64,000 bases of DNA from Prosthecobacter debontii (GCF_900167535.1 NZ_FUYE01000016.1:1-64000); one strand, 5' to 3'; positions 27,022-37,212 are shown, counted from the first letter of the stretch. Numbers and translations: made by a program. Notes: generated from the letters alone by a model not told the origin.

Positions 27022-27810
27022 TTAATCTCCGCCTTCGGCGCGTTCGATGCCGCCACCGAAAGCGTCTTTAGCGGCTGCCACGGCGTAGTCGAGGTTCAGC
27101 TTGGTGATCCAGCGCACGCTGATACCTTTCGGGCAGGCGGCTTCGCACTCATACTGATTGGTGCAGTTGCCGAACCCTTCCTTGTCCATCTGGCGCACCA
27201 TACCAAGTGTTCGGCGGGTTTTCTCAGGCTGACCTTGGGGCAGGGAATTGAGCTGACCGGCCTTGGCGGCGGTGAAGAGCATGGCGCTGGCGTTTTTACA
27301 GGCCGCGACGCAGGCACCACAGCCGATGCACTCGGCGGCGTCCATAGCGGCATCGGCTACTTCTTTGCCAATGAGGATGCTGTTGGCATCGGGGGCAGCA
27401 CCGGTGCGAACTGTCACGAAACCGCCGGCTTGCTGAATGCGGTCAAAGGCACTGCGATCGACGATGAGGTCCTTGACGATCGGGAAAGCGCGGGCGCGGA
27501 AAGGCTCGATCCAGATGGTGTCTCCGGTGCGGAATTTACGCATGTGGAGTTGGCAAGTCGTGGTGGCTTTTTCTGGGCCATGAGGCGTGCCATTGATGGT
27601 CATGGAGCACGCACCGCAGATGCCTTCACGGCAGTCGTGGTCGAACGCGACGGGTTCCTGACCTTTGGCAATGAGACGCTCGTTCACGATGTCCATCATC
27701 TCCAGGAAGGAGGCGTGGTCTGGGATCTCGGGCGCTTCAATGTCCTGGAAGTGACCAGGCTGACCTTGGTTCTGGCGCCAGACTTTGAGGTGAAGATTGA
27801 GCAGGGACAT
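27022..27810 (-). CDS. sdhB: Succinate dehydrogenase/fumarate reductase iron-sulfur subunit
   Basis: Electron-transfer subunit of respiratory complex II. The 262-residue protein has the 2Fe-2S plant-type ferredoxin cluster ligands ([11 protein letters not shown] and a later Cys in TTTCQLHM), the 4Fe-4S ligands [12 protein letters not shown] and the third cluster in [15 protein letters not shown]. It belongs to the B. subtilis/Bacteroidetes-type enzyme that works with a single five-helix cytochrome b. Gene order on the minus strand is sdhC-sdhA-sdhB, and a strong terminator follows. Whether the complex runs as succinate dehydrogenase or fumarate reductase cannot be decided from sequence; the presence of other respiratory cytochromes makes the oxidative direction likely. 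Confidence 0.95.
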   Translation of the reverse strand: MSLLNLHLKVWRQNQGQPGHFQDIEAPEIPDHASFLEMMDIVNERLIAKGQEPVAFDHDCREGICGACSMTINGTPHGPEKATTTCQLHMRKFRTGDTIWIEPFRARAFPIVKDLIVDRSAFDRIQQAGGFVTVRTGAAPDANSILIGKEVADAAMDAAECIGCGACVAACKNASAMLFTAAKAGQLNSLPQGQPEKTRRTLGMVRQMDKEGFGNCTNQYECEAACPKGISVRWITKLNLDYAVAAAKDAFGGGIERAEGGD

Positions 27811-27846
27811 ATAACCGAAAGTGGGGGTGAAATTAAAAGCGCCAGT

Positions 27847-29763
27847 TTACTTGTAGCTACGCACAGCGAGGTGGACTTCTTCGAAGGTGAGCTCTTCCTT
27901 GTTTAGGATCGGCTTGGCGAAGTCACCTGTGTATTCCCAGGCAGCGGCATAGCAGAAGTTTTCGTCATCGCGCTTCGCCTCTCCATCGGGATACTGGTGC
28001 TCGGAGCGGAAGTGGCCGCCACAACTTTCTTCACGGTGAAGCGCGTCGAGGCAGAGCAGTTCGGCAAACTCCATGAAGTCGGCCACGCGGCCTGCTTTTT
28101 CGAGTTCGGGATTGGCGGCTGCACCTGAGCCGGGGACGAAGACATTGGCCCAGAATTCCTCACGCAGTTCAGGGATGCGTTTGAGCGCCTCCGTGAGGCC
28201 TGCTTTGTCACGGGCCATACCACACTTGTCCCAGACCAAGAGGCCCAGTTCACGATGGAAGCTATCCACGCTGCGCTTGCCCTTGTTGTTGAGGAAGCGA
28301 TTGGTCTGCGCTTGGCAGTTTTCCAGGGCTTTCTTGAACTCTGGATGATCGGTGGTGTAGGCGCCGGGTTTCTGGGTGACCAGATACGGTGCGATGGTAG
28401 TCGGGATGACGAAGTAGCCATCGGCCAGACCTTGCATGAGGGCGCTGGCACCGAGGCGGTTCGCGCCGTGGTCGGAGAAGTTGGCTTCACCCAGCACGTG
28501 CAGGCCGGGCAGGTTGCTCATGAGGTTATAGTCCACCCACAGGCCGCCCATGGTGTAGTGAACGGCCGGGTAAATACGCATCGGCTGTTTGTAGGCACTC
28601 TCACCCGTGATGCGCTCATACATTTCGAAAAGGTTGCCGTAACGCTCCGCAATGGTCTTCTGACCGAACTGCTGGATGGCCTCGCCGAAGTCGAGATACA
28701 CACCGCGACCGCCAGGGCCGACGCCGCGTCCGTCATCGCAGGCTTCTTTGGCCGCACGGCTGGAGATGTCACGTGGGGCAAGGTTGCCGAAGCTTGGGTA
28801 TTTGCGCTCCAGATAATAGTCGCGCGCGTCTTCGGGGATTTGGCCAGGAGCCTTACCGCAATCGGCCGCGTTCTTGGGAACCCAGACGCGTCCGTCATTA
28901 CGCAGAGACTCAGACATCAGCGTCAGCTTACTCTGGTAGTCACCGCTGACCGGAATGCAGGTCGGGTGAATCTGAGTGTAGCAAGGGTTGGCAAAGTAAG
29001 CACCCTTCTTGTGAGCACGCCAGGTGGCGGTCACGTTACAGCCCATGGCGTTGGTGGAGAGGTAGAAGACGTTGCCGTAACCACCGGTGCAAAGCAGCAC
29101 GGTATCGCCGGAGTGAGCTTCGATCTTTCCGGTCACGAGGTCACGGGTGATGATGCCTTTGGCGTGGCCATCCACGACGACGATCTCCAGCATTTCCATG
29201 CGGGAGTACATCTTCACACCGCCACGAGCGATTTCCTTGTTCAGGGCGGAGTAAGCACCGAGCAAGAGCTGCTGTCCGGTCTGACCACGAGCATAAAAGG
29301 TGCGGCTCACCTGGGCACCACCGAAGGAGCGGTTAGCGAGGCCGCCGCCGTATTCACGAGCGAAGGGAACCCCCTGGGCGGCGCATTGGTCGATGATATT
29401 GACGCTCTCCTCAGCCAGACGATGCACATTGGCTTCGCGAGCGCGGAAGTCACCGCCTTTGACGGTGTCATAGAAAAGGCGGTGCACGCTGTCGCCGTCA
29501 TTCTGATAGTTCTTCGCCGCATTGATCCCGCCCTGAGCGGCAATGGAGTGCGCACGGCGTGGGCTGTCCTGGAAGCAGAAGCACTTCACCTGATAACCCA
29601 GTTCGGAAAGGGTGGCAGCTGCCGAAGCCCCAGCCAGACCGCTGCCCACGACCAGCACGGTGTATTTGCGCTTGTTCTTCGGGTTGATCAGCTTGGAGTC
29701 CTGCTTGTGCTTGGACCACTTTTGAGCCATCGGGCCGGAGGGAATCTTGGAGTCGAGAGGCAT
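27847..29763 (-). CDS. sdhA: Succinate dehydrogenase/fumarate reductase flavoprotein subunit
   Basis: Catalytic subunit of complex II, 638 residues. The FAD-binding Rossmann motif is [21 protein letters not shown]. The segment [17 protein letters not shown] contains the His that binds FAD covalently, and the substrate-site signature [41 protein letters not shown] is complete in pieces. The ATG at 29763 was chosen; a longer ORF adds a low-complexity leader lying over the intergenic region. It lies between sdhC and sdhB with short gaps (36 and 49 bp), so the three are one operon. Confidence 0.95.
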   Translation of the reverse strand: MPLDSKIPSGPMAQKWSKHKQDSKLINPKNKRKYTVLVVGSGLAGASAAATLSELGYQVKCFCFQDSPRRAHSIAAQGGINAAKNYQNDGDSVHRLFYDTVKGGDFRAREANVHRLAEESVNIIDQCAAQGVPFAREYGGGLANRSFGGAQVSRTFYARGQTGQQLLLGAYSALNKEIARGGVKMYSRMEMLEIVVVDGHAKGIITRDLVTGKIEAHSGDTVLLCTGGYGNVFYLSTNAMGCNVTATWRAHKKGAYFANPCYTQIHPTCIPVSGDYQSKLTLMSESLRNDGRVWVPKNAADCGKAPGQIPEDARDYYLERKYPSFGNLAPRDISSRAAKEACDDGRGVGPGGRGVYLDFGEAIQQFGQKTIAERYGNLFEMYERITGESAYKQPMRIYPAVHYTMGGLWVDYNLMSNLPGLHVLGEANFSDHGANRLGASALMQGLADGYFVIPTTIAPYLVTQKPGAYTTDHPEFKKALENCQAQTNRFLNNKGKRSVDSFHRELGLLVWDKCGMARDKAGLTEALKRIPELREEFWANVFVPGSGAAANPELEKAGRVADFMEFAELLCLDALHREESCGGHFRSEHQYPDGEAKRDDENFCYAAAWEYTGDFAKPILNKEELTFEEVHLAVRSYK

Positions 29764-29812
29764 GGCGGAAAAAGGAAAGGGGTGGGGAAATTGGGGGCGA
29801 GTTTGCGGAAGC

Positions 29813-30526
29813 TTATCTGCCGTAACCGAAGATAAGGATTGCAATCGGGATGGAGCAATTGCCCACGAGGATCACTAGAGCGAAGATCTTGCCTAGCTTT
29901 TGAATTAGTGGCCATGTCTTATGGGTGGCCAGACCGAGGGTCTGAAAAATACTGGAGACACCGTGGCTCAGGTGGCTGCACAGCAGGACCATGGCAATAA
30001 CGTAGAAAACGGAGGCGGGCCACCAGGAGAAACCGTCGATGACCATCTTGTAAACGTTATGCACCTCTTCACCATGCAGGCTGTAGCTGTAGAGTTCGGG
30101 GTTGTTGTATTCATTCCCGGCACGGATGGTGAAGTGGAGCAGGTGATAGACGATGAAAGCGAGGATGGTGAGACCGCTCCAGATCATCGTGCGCGAAGAT
30201 GTGCTAGAGACCTGGAAGCGCTGCTTGCCATAGGCGTCTTTGCGAGCGGCTTTGTTAGCGACAGTCAGTTGAATGGTTGCGACAATGTGGATCGCGACAG
30301 CCGCCAAAAGCCCCAGACGAGCAATCCAGACGCCCGCTCCATGCAGGGAGGTCTGAAGCATGTGACCGTATTCATTGATCGCTTCAGGACCTGCAAAAAC
30401 CAGAAGGTTGCCGATCATGTGGCCCAGGATGAAAACGACAAGAACGATTCCTGTAAGGGCGACAAGGAGCTTCTTGCCAATCGAGGAGCTGTAAAATCGG
30501 GCTACGGAGTCAAAAACGGCGCTCAT
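29813..30526 (-). CDS. sdhC: Succinate dehydrogenase cytochrome b subunit (b558 type)
   Basis: Membrane anchor of complex II, 237 residues with five predicted helices: [94 protein letters not shown] and [21 protein letters not shown]. His residues in helices 1-4 (GHMIGN, IHIVAT, YHLLHF, SHLSHG) are the expected axial ligands of two haems b. It is the single-polypeptide b558 type found in Bacteroidetes, Firmicutes and epsilonproteobacteria, not the SdhC/SdhD pair. First gene of the operon; its promoter must lie in the 204 bp between it and the divergent RF-like gene. Confidence 0.93.
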   Translation of the reverse strand: MSAVFDSVARFYSSSIGKKLLVALTGIVLVVFILGHMIGNLLVFAGPEAINEYGHMLQTSLHGAGVWIARLGLLAAVAIHIVATIQLTVANKAARKDAYGKQRFQVSSTSSRTMIWSGLTILAFIVYHLLHFTIRAGNEYNNPELYSYSLHGEEVHNVYKMVIDGFSWWPASVFYVIAMVLLCSHLSHGVSSIFQTLGLATHKTWPLIQKLGKIFALVILVGNCSIPIAILIFGYGR

Positions 30527-30730
30527 GGGTGGTGATTTCCACCTTGGCGTTACGATTCATTCGTGCAAGCCGCACATAAAAAATTCCGCAGATCCATTCT
30601 TGGTAAAGGTGGGGCCGATTTTGCGCTTCCGGTGCCGAACTAAAACCTTGCGACAAGGTCTCAGTGGGGGCTTCATTAAAGTATCTAATCCAAGCACTTT
30701 CTTTTCGCCCTCAGTGAGGCACTTTCAGGG

Positions 30731-31132
30731 ATGTCATTGCTGAATGAAGAGGCTCTCAACCGACGAATGCGCAAGCTGCGCATTCGTGAGGAAGACCTCG
30801 AAGAAGATTTTATCCGAGGAAGCGGGCCGGGGGGACAAAAGATCAATAAAACCTCGTCCACAGTGGTCTTGCGTCATGTGCCGAGTGGCCTGGAGGTGCG
30901 TTGTCAAAAAGAGCGTTCGCAGGTGATGAATCGCTACTGGGCCCGCATGGAGTTATGCGACCACATGGAAACCGTGGTCGCTGAGGCCAAGTTGGCTGAG
31001 CAAAATGCTCGGGAAAAACTGCGGCGTCAGAGCCGCCCCCGGCCCCGTGGTTTGAAGCAACGGATTCTCGATACGAAGAAGAATCGCTCGGGGGTGAAGA
31101 AAAACCGTGGCCGGGTGCGTGGTGATGACTGA
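30731..31132 (+). CDS. Stand-alone RF-1 domain (GGQ) peptidyl-tRNA hydrolase-like protein
   Basis: A 133-residue protein made of only the class I release-factor catalytic domain: EDFIRGSGPGGQKINKTSSTVVLRHVPSGLEVRCQKERSQ contains the GGQ tripeptide that enters the peptidyl-transferase centre. The C-terminal ~40 residues are very basic (REKLRRQSRPRPRGLKQ ... KKNRSGVKKNRGRVRGDD), as in ArfB/YaeJ and the mitochondrial MTRFR family, where such a tail plugs the empty mRNA channel. No codon-recognition domain is present. The likely role is rescue of stalled ribosomes, inferred from the family. It stands alone, 14 bp from the convergent ABC gene. Confidence 0.88.
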   Translation: MSLLNEEALNRRMRKLRIREEDLEEDFIRGSGPGGQKINKTSSTVVLRHVPSGLEVRCQKERSQVMNRYWARMELCDHMETVVAEAKLAEQNAREKLRRQSRPRPRGLKQRILDTKKNRSGVKKNRGRVRGDD

Positions 31133-31145
31133 GGTGGGGCGATGA

Positions 31146-31838
31146 TCAGGTGCCTGCGCCCAGCAGAGTTCCTTCATGCAAGGTCAAAGTCCGGCCCATC
31201 CGTGCGGCTTGTGCAGGATGATGGGTGACCATGACGAGGCTGGTGCCAGTGGTCTTCTGGAGGTCGAGCAGAAGCGTGGTCAGAGACTCTGCATTCTTTT
31301 CGTCCAAGGCACCGGTCGGTTCATCGGCGAGGATCAGTTTGGGCTGATTGATCAGGGCTCGAACAACTGCGACACGCTGTCTTTCACCGCCGGAGAGTTG
31401 GGCCGGCTTCCAGTTCAGACGGTCTTTAAGACCGACGGAGGCGAGGAGCTGTTCGGCACGTTGTTGTAACTCTGTTGCGGCAGGCTTGATCTTTAGGGCC
31501 AAAGTGGGCAGCAGGACGTTTTCAAGGACGCTGCACTGAGGCATGAGATGATGCATCTGAAAGATGAAGCCGATCTTTTCACTGCGCAAAGCTGCTAAAT
31601 CGGTCGCAGACAGCCCCGAGACAGAGGTGCCGTCGAAGCTATATTCACCTTGGTCAGGGACATCGAGCGTGCCAATAATGTTCAACAGGGTGCTCTTCCC
31701 GCACCCGGACGGGCCCACGATGGCCACGGATTCTCCTTCCGCGATACTCAGAGATATATCCCGCAAGACGGGCACCACATTGCCACTGCCAGGTTCACTG
31801 TAGGACTTGGAGATGTGAGAAAGGCTGAGAAGCGGCAT
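31146..31838 (-). CDS. ABC transporter ATP-binding protein, LolD/MacB-like
   Basis: A 230-residue ATPase with Walker A (GPSGCGKST), Q-loop (FIFQMHHLMPQCSVLENVLLP), signature LSGGERQR, Walker B (LILADEPTGALD) and the H-loop (VMVTHHP). The Q-loop and VLENV phrase, and the DEPTGALDEKN stretch, place it in the LolD/MacB/FtsE group that drives lipoprotein release or other envelope export. No permease gene is adjacent, so its partner is encoded elsewhere or upstream of the AraC gene is not it. It lies 78 bp downstream of the AraC gene on the same strand. Confidence 0.88.
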   Translation of the reverse strand: MPLLSLSHISKSYSEPGSGNVVPVLRDISLSIAEGESVAIVGPSGCGKSTLLNIIGTLDVPDQGEYSFDGTSVSGLSATDLAALRSEKIGFIFQMHHLMPQCSVLENVLLPTLALKIKPAATELQQRAEQLLASVGLKDRLNWKPAQLSGGERQRVAVVRALINQPKLILADEPTGALDEKNAESLTTLLLDLQKTTGTSLVMVTHHPAQAARMGRTLTLHEGTLLGAGT

Positions 31839-31916
31839 GGCGGGGAAAGGGTAAGGAGCGCAGTGAGAACTGAAAGAGAAAACGTTTCAAAAGGGCATTC
31901 GATAGCATGCTAATTT

Positions 31917-32801
31917 TTAAGCCCCGTCATTGAGGCCGCTGCTGCGGTAGGCGGTGGGTGTCATGCCTGTATGTTTACGAAACCACGTGGTAAAATGAGG
32001 GGGATGTCTGAAGCCAAGCGCAAAGGCGATTTCCTTCAACGGGGTGTCTTCTTGGGCTAATCTCTCACGCGCCTTCTCTAGTCGGCGTTTTTCCAGAAAC
32101 CCCTGAGCGGTCATCCCCAGGTCACGACGCAGCAGATCGTGAACGCGACGGGGAGTGAGAGACAAACCTGCGGCCACTTCATCCAGATTGAGCGCCAGAT
32201 TCAATGGCCAGGATTGCAGCCAATGGCGTAACTGCTGGAGTCGGCGATCTGAAGGAGCTGTGCGTGAGGCTGGATGGATGTCATGCTTTTCCAGGATCTG
32301 GACATACTGAGAAAACCATTCCCAATAAGCTGCGTCATGCTGAACCCACGCTGAGAGGGAGCGTGGCTTCTCGGTCCGAGCCATCGCATAAGTGATCAGG
32401 TTTGCTGTCGGGTGGACGGTCTTGAACAAGGATTCGGTCGCCTGATGGAGCGTCTGGATCTCTGGAGTCGCAAAAACGGTGTTTAAACCCGCTGAGTAAA
32501 CGGGCTGACCATCGGGCCAAAGGCAGCGCATGCCCACGGACAGCAGGCGTGTTTTGGGTGCAAAGGTTTGTTGCCGGATGCCTGGGGCAGAGAAAAAAGC
32601 CTGGCCTGGAACGATATGGAATTCTTGAGCATCCGCACGGATGGAAACATGACCACTCTCGACAAAGAAAACTCCGGCAGGCACAGGGATCTCTGGGGAC
32701 CACTCGGCGCGCTCTGGAGCGAGGCCGTGATAGACCCATAGCCACTCGCATGAGATGTCATGCCAAAATGCTGGGGGAAGGGGAGACTGAGTGGCTGGCA
32801 T
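31917..32801 (-). CDS. AraC/XylS-family transcriptional regulator
   Basis: A 294-residue regulator with a cupin-like N-terminal sensing domain (VPAGVFFVESGHVSIRADAQEFHIVPGQAFFSAPG) and a C-terminal AraC DNA-binding domain with two helix-turn-helix motifs (LNLDEVAAGLSLTPRRVHDLLRRDLGMTAQGFLEKRRLEKARERLA ... PLKEIAFALGFRHPPHFTTWFRKHTGMTPTAYR, in part). AraC proteins with cupin domains usually sense a small carbohydrate-like molecule. It is divergent from the large secreted protein at 32,864, with only 62 bp between the starts, which suggests it controls that gene. The ligand is unknown. Confidence 0.9.
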   Translation of the reverse strand: MPATQSPLPPAFWHDISCEWLWVYHGLAPERAEWSPEIPVPAGVFFVESGHVSIRADAQEFHIVPGQAFFSAPGIRQQTFAPKTRLLSVGMRCLWPDGQPVYSAGLNTVFATPEIQTLHQATESLFKTVHPTANLITYAMARTEKPRSLSAWVQHDAAYWEWFSQYVQILEKHDIHPASRTAPSDRRLQQLRHWLQSWPLNLALNLDEVAAGLSLTPRRVHDLLRRDLGMTAQGFLEKRRLEKARERLAQEDTPLKEIAFALGFRHPPHFTTWFRKHTGMTPTAYRSSGLNDGA

Positions 32802-32863
32802 GCAAAGATGAAGGTCGCGGAGGTGTAAGAGATTTCATCGAAGCATAAGCCACGGTTCTTGTC

Positions 32864-35353
32864 ATGAAGATGGACTTTGTGTTCAAGTTCCTCATGCGTT
32901 TTACTCCGCTTTGCTTCTCACTTTGTTCCTTGATGGGAGTTGCCTCTTTGTCGGCTCAAGAGCCGCGACAGGTCAGCGGGATCTATCCTCACTTAGCCAT
33001 GTTCAATGCTGAGGGAGAGTGTGGGACGGGTGCCGTCGTGCCTTGGGCAGATCGGTTGTGGGTCATTACCTACGGTCCTCATTTGCCCTTTGGCTCCAGT
33101 GACAAATTGTATGAGATCACGCCTGATCTAAAGCAGATCGTGCGCCCCGAAAGTGTGGGGGGAACCCCGGCTAACCGGATGATTCACACTGAAACGAACC
33201 AACTCTTGATCGGGCCCTATGTGATCGATGCTGAACGGACGGTGCGCGTGATTCCACCCAATCGGATGCCCGGGCGCTTGACGGGAAATGCACGCCATCT
33301 CACCGATCCTGAACATAAGGTCTATTATGCGACGATGGAAGAGGGACTTTATGAGGTGGATTTGAGTGACCTCAGCGTCACTGGATTGATCCAAGACGGT
33401 AACAAACCCAAGCCGGGCTTTTCCGAAGAGAGTGCCCCTGCGAGGTTGGCCTCCGCCTTGCCGGGTTATCACGGCAAAGGTTTATACTCGGGCTTCGGTC
33501 GTGTGATTTATGCCAATAACGGGGATCGAGATAAACGTGTCCTCACGGACCCATCCACCCCGAGTGGAGCTCTGGGGGAATGGCGCGAAGCAGGACAGGA
33601 TTGGCAACTGGTGAGAAGAAATCAGTTCACCGAGGTCACTGGACCCGGGGGCATTTACGGCAATTCTCAGCCTAACAAGGATCCTGTCTGGAGCGTCGGC
33701 TGGGATCACCGCTCCCTCATCCTCATGTGCTTAGCTAAAGCTGAAGGCCAGCAGGAAGCGACTTGGCATAGCTACCGGTTGCCGAAGTCCAGCCACAGTT
33801 ACGATGGTGCCCATGGCTGGAATACCGAGTGGCCTCGCATCCGGGACATCGGGGAAGACTCCCTGCTCATGACTATGCATGGAGCCTTTTGGAAGTTTCC
33901 CAAAAGCTTCTCGCCTTCTCAATCTTCAGGCATCATGCCGCGTAGCAACTATCTGAAGGTGATCGGGGATTTCGCTCGATGGGGGGATCGTCTCGTTCTG
34001 GGATGTGATGACTCGGCGAACAAAGAGTTTCTCAATGTTCGGAAGGCTAAAGGTAGTTTGGCCGGTCCTGGTAAATCACAATCCAATCTTTGGTTCATTG
34101 CTCCTGAGAAACTGGAGTCTCTGGGGCCAGCGATTGGCCGTGGAGCGGTTTGGCTTCAGGATGATGTCAAAGCAGGTACTTTGAGTGAGCCTTATCTTTT
34201 CGCAGGTTACACTCATCGTTCTTTGCAGTTGGTTTCCCAAAGCGATCATGAAGTGGAGGTCGTGGTGGAAGTCGATCTTCAGGGCGATGGCTCCTGGCAA
34301 GAAAGGCAGCGTGTCTTACTTCCTGCTCGAGGCGTTCAATGGGTTGATTTCGCGCCGACTGAGTCAGGTGCCTGGATCAGGCTGAAGCCTCTACAGGATG
34401 TGAAGGCGCTCACGGCATTCTTTCATTACCGGAACGAGGATAAACGGACGCCCGATGCCGCAGACATGTTTGCCGGGCTGGCGGGGCCTGCTGATTTGGA
34501 TGTGACGGGAGGCGTGTTGCTTGCTCGTGGCGGCGAGTTCAAGACGCTGCGTTACGTGCTGGAAAATCGCGATGGCACACGTGCTTGTTATGACCTGGGC
34601 AGTGCGTTCGATCTCACCGCTCAACAGGACCCAGAAGGCTTGGCCTGGACGGCGAAACATGCCGCCATCCCCGAAAACGTCTTGGACCATGACGAGGCCT
34701 CTCTGATCTACTCCGATGAGAAAGGGCGCTGGCGCCTTCCACGCGGCGATGCTGCGTTGGACACATCTGGCATCCTGGGACTGGAGAGAGTGTGCCGTGA
34801 GGTCTGCACGGAAAGAGACCTGCTGAATGCCGGGGGAACCTTCTTCGAGTTACCCGCAGAAAATGCAGGCGGTTTTGCCAAAGTTCGCCCAGTGGCCACG
34901 CACAATCGCCGTATCAAGGACTACGCAAGCTACCGTGGTCTGTTGGTGTTAAGCGGTCTGAAGGCTGGGGCTCAGGGGGAGCACATTGTGACTTCGGATG
35001 ATGGCAAGACTTCCTTGTGGGTCGGTGCCGTCGATGACTTGTGGCAATTCGGAAAGCCTCGGGGTATCGGAGGTCCCTGGAAGGATACCTCCGTGAAAGC
35101 AGGGGAAGCCAGCGACCCCTATTTGTTCACCGGGTATGACCGCAAGCATCTTACCCTCCAGTCAGATCACGCGACGACGGTTCGTGTTGAAGCCGATGTC
35201 AGTGGCACTGGATTATGGGTGACCTACCGCTCCTTCGACCTCAAGCCAGGGGAAAAGGTGGAGCATGAGTTTCCTGCTTCCTTCGGGGCTTATTGGCTCC
35301 GCTGTGTCTCAGACACAGCAGGCGTTATGTCGGCCCAGCTCAAGTATGAGTAG
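32864..35353 (+). CDS. Large secreted protein of unknown function with internal duplication
   Basis: An 829-residue exported protein (signal peptide MKMDFVFKFLMRFTPLCFSLCSLMGVASLSA). The N-terminal half contains beta-propeller-like strands (LWVITYGPHLPFGSSDKLYEITP, HKVYYATMEEGLYEVDLSDLSV). Residues ~408-523 and ~717-829 are a diverged tandem copy: each has LWF/WVGA ... VKAG..S.PYLF.GY..., then a QSDH motif (SQSDHEVEV / LQSDHATTV) and a Y-strand end. The gene is divergent from an AraC regulator and next to a convergent Pro-rich protein. I do not recognise the family; a role in carbohydrate or glycan use is a guess from the regulator and the secretion. Confidence 0.75.
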   Translation: MKMDFVFKFLMRFTPLCFSLCSLMGVASLSAQEPRQVSGIYPHLAMFNAEGECGTGAVVPWADRLWVITYGPHLPFGSSDKLYEITPDLKQIVRPESVGGTPANRMIHTETNQLLIGPYVIDAERTVRVIPPNRMPGRLTGNARHLTDPEHKVYYATMEEGLYEVDLSDLSVTGLIQDGNKPKPGFSEESAPARLASALPGYHGKGLYSGFGRVIYANNGDRDKRVLTDPSTPSGALGEWREAGQDWQLVRRNQFTEVTGPGGIYGNSQPNKDPVWSVGWDHRSLILMCLAKAEGQQEATWHSYRLPKSSHSYDGAHGWNTEWPRIRDIGEDSLLMTMHGAFWKFPKSFSPSQSSGIMPRSNYLKVIGDFARWGDRLVLGCDDSANKEFLNVRKAKGSLAGPGKSQSNLWFIAPEKLESLGPAIGRGAVWLQDDVKAGTLSEPYLFAGYTHRSLQLVSQSDHEVEVVVEVDLQGDGSWQERQRVLLPARGVQWVDFAPTESGAWIRLKPLQDVKALTAFFHYRNEDKRTPDAADMFAGLAGPADLDVTGGVLLARGGEFKTLRYVLENRDGTRACYDLGSAFDLTAQQDPEGLAWTAKHAAIPENVLDHDEASLIYSDEKGRWRLPRGDAALDTSGILGLERVCREVCTERDLLNAGGTFFELPAENAGGFAKVRPVATHNRRIKDYASYRGLLVLSGLKAGAQGEHIVTSDDGKTSLWVGAVDDLWQFGKPRGIGGPWKDTSVKAGEASDPYLFTGYDRKHLTLQSDHATTVRVEADVSGTGLWVTYRSFDLKPGEKVEHEFPASFGAYWLRCVSDTAGVMSAQLKYE

Positions 35354-35361
35354 CGAGGCGT

Positions 35362-35910
35362 TTAATTCTGATTTGGGAAGATCTGCGGAGGCGGACTTCC
35401 CAACAGAGGATTGGGTTTGAGCTGACTTGGCCAAGCCGGTGTCGCCGGAATGGAGATTGTATCTGGAATCACTGCTTTTTCGTCGGGGCGTGAAGGTGGT
35501 GCAGGGACTGGCTCGGGCGTCTCGAAAAATTGTGGAGGGGTGGCTAAAAGAGGTGAGGTTGGTTTCGGCGGTGGGGTGAAGAGATTCGGTGGAGGAATCA
35601 AGGCTTCACGTAGCTGCTCCCAATCCGCAGGTGGTTTATCCGAGGTTTCCTTGGTGATGAAGGGCTCTGAAGGCGGACAAACTTCCGTGAGTGTCTCTGA
35701 TGTCGATGGGACGTCTTCTCTGGGGGCGGGCATTGATGCAGTCTCGTGGTCCTGCGGGCGCTTGTGTAGAGCGGCCCAGGCTGCAGCGCCTGCGAAAAGA
35801 AGGACACCTCCCGGACGAACACGTGAGCCAACGACGGCCCCCAGTGCAACGGCGGCGGCGACCTTGCCAAAAACTTGGCGAGAATCGGAGTGAGATTTCG
35901 TGCTGTTCAT
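35362..35910 (-). CDS. Small membrane-anchored proline-rich protein
   Basis: A 182-residue protein of unknown function. The N-terminus has one hydrophobic segment (VFGKVAAAVALGAVVGS ... GGVLLFAGAAAWAALHK). After residue ~60 it is rich in Pro, Ser, Thr and Glu and predicted disordered (PPPNLFTPPPKPTSPLLATPPQFFE), ending in PPPQIFPNQN. It could be a cell-envelope linker like other Pro-rich anchors in this phylum, but nothing supports a definite role. It converges on the 829-residue protein with 8 bp between stop codons. Confidence 0.65.
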   Translation of the reverse strand: MNSTKSHSDSRQVFGKVAAAVALGAVVGSRVRPGGVLLFAGAAAWAALHKRPQDHETASMPAPREDVPSTSETLTEVCPPSEPFITKETSDKPPADWEQLREALIPPPNLFTPPPKPTSPLLATPPQFFETPEPVPAPPSRPDEKAVIPDTISIPATPAWPSQLKPNPLLGSPPPQIFPNQN

Positions 35911-35964
35911 AACAGCGATAGGCTATCCCTCTACCGCCTCAGGGCAACCCTGATTCCGCTCCCT

Positions 35965-37212
35965 TCAATTGACGGCGGTGCCCGTCAAGGGTACCCGGAT
36001 GGTGAAGGTTGTCTCGACTCCAGGGGTGCTCGTCAGTTCAATCGTTCCACCGTGGGCTTCGATCGTGCGCCGGACGATGCTGAGACCGAGTCCGGTTCCC
36101 TTGATTTCTGGGGAGTGGTGCTTATGGCCGCGGAAGAAGCGCTTGAACACGAAAGGTAAGTCATGGGCCGGAATCCCGATGCCATTGTCACTGACCCGGA
36201 TGACGCAGTGATCTGCAAACCACTGGCCGGTGACTTTGATCATTAAGCCAGGGTTTGGATTCTCCTTAATGGCGTTTTCCAAAAGATTGGTGAAGACCTG
36301 ATCCCAGTAGAAACGGTCGCCCACCATGTGCCCCCCATCGGAAGGGAAATCGAGTTGGAAGCGCGTATCCCGGCCTTCCAGCATGGGGGCGAGATGATCC
36401 AGCGCATCCTGCACACAGGAACGGGCGGTGAAAGGCTCCAGATTCAGCGCGGAACTGCCATTTTCTAGCCGCGAAATGGTCAGCATGTCTTCGATGATGC
36501 GGATGATACGCTTGCCATGTTTTTCCATGACATCGAGGCAGCGTTTCATGGCGGCATCGTCCTTGATGACGCCACTTTGCAGAGTCTCGATATACCCGTT
36601 GATCAAGGTCAGCGGCGTCCGCAACTCATGGGAGGCATTGGCCACGAAGTCCTTACGAACTTGTTCCGCCATGGTCTGCTCCGTGATGTCATAGACCATG
36701 AGCCAAGCGCCCGCCTCGGCTTTAGCTGGTAGAGGGGCGGCTTCGATCAGATAGTGCCGACTGCTAACCATTCCCGCCGCCAAGGGCGTGTTCAGCTCGA
36801 TCTCCTTGACAGTCCTCCGCTGATTGAGAAGCGCCGCCTGGACGATGTCGTTGATCTCATGATCTGAAAACTCCTCCAGAAGTGTCCGCCCTCGGTGGAT
36901 GGAGGGACGATGGAAGAGATGCCCCATCGTGCGGTTGCAGAATTTGATGCGCTGATGATCATCGGTGATGACGACCCCCTGGCGAATTTCATTGAGCAGG
37001 GATTCAAACAGCCGCCGCAGGTATTCTTCTTTATGTAAGGCGGTTTCAGCCTCGATCAGACCGGCGAATTTGGCCCCCAGTTTGTCGGCTTCGAAGTCCC
37101 GCAGCCCGGCTGCCTTCGTGATTTTAAGCACACTTTGCCGCCAGTGAAGCTCCCGACGCCAGGCGAATAACGCCAGGAGGACGAGGGCGACGACAAGAAT
37201 AGTGACGGTCAT
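35965..37212 (-). CDS. phoR: PhoR-type sensor histidine kinase
   Basis: A 415-residue membrane kinase: one N-terminal helix (MTVTILVVALVLLALFAW), a PAS domain (residues ~65-185, QGVVITDDHQRIKFCNRTMGHLF), HisKA dimerisation domain with His195 in ANASHELRTPLTLI, and a HATPase domain with the N, G1, F and G2 boxes (NLLENAIKENP, DNGIGIP, FKRFFRG, GTGLGLSIVRRT). The architecture matches PhoR, the phosphate-limitation sensor of PhoB. It lies 115 bp downstream of phoB; a hairpin without a T tract sits in the gap (37270-37296). The PhoU gene at 40.3 kb supports a phosphate-sensing role. Confidence 0.9.
   Translation of the reverse strand: MTVTILVVALVLLALFAWRRELHWRQSVLKITKAAGLRDFEADKLGAKFAGLIEAETALHKEEYLRRLFESLLNEIRQGVVITDDHQRIKFCNRTMGHLFHRPSIHRGRTLLEEFSDHEINDIVQAALLNQRRTVKEIELNTPLAAGMVSSRHYLIEAAPLPAKAEAGAWLMVYDITEQTMAEQVRKDFVANASHELRTPLTLINGYIETLQSGVIKDDAAMKRCLDVMEKHGKRIIRIIEDMLTISRLENGSSALNLEPFTARSCVQDALDHLAPMLEGRDTRFQLDFPSDGGHMVGDRFYWDQVFTNLLENAIKENPNPGLMIKVTGQWFADHCVIRVSDNGIGIPAHDLPFVFKRFFRGHKHHSPEIKGTGLGLSIVRRTIEAHGGTIELTSTPGVETTFTIRVPLTGTAVN

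Noticed and set aside
28255-29835. Plus-strand open frame of 526 codons opposite sdhA
   Set aside because: Reverse of a fully conserved flavoprotein gene; no start context or domain.
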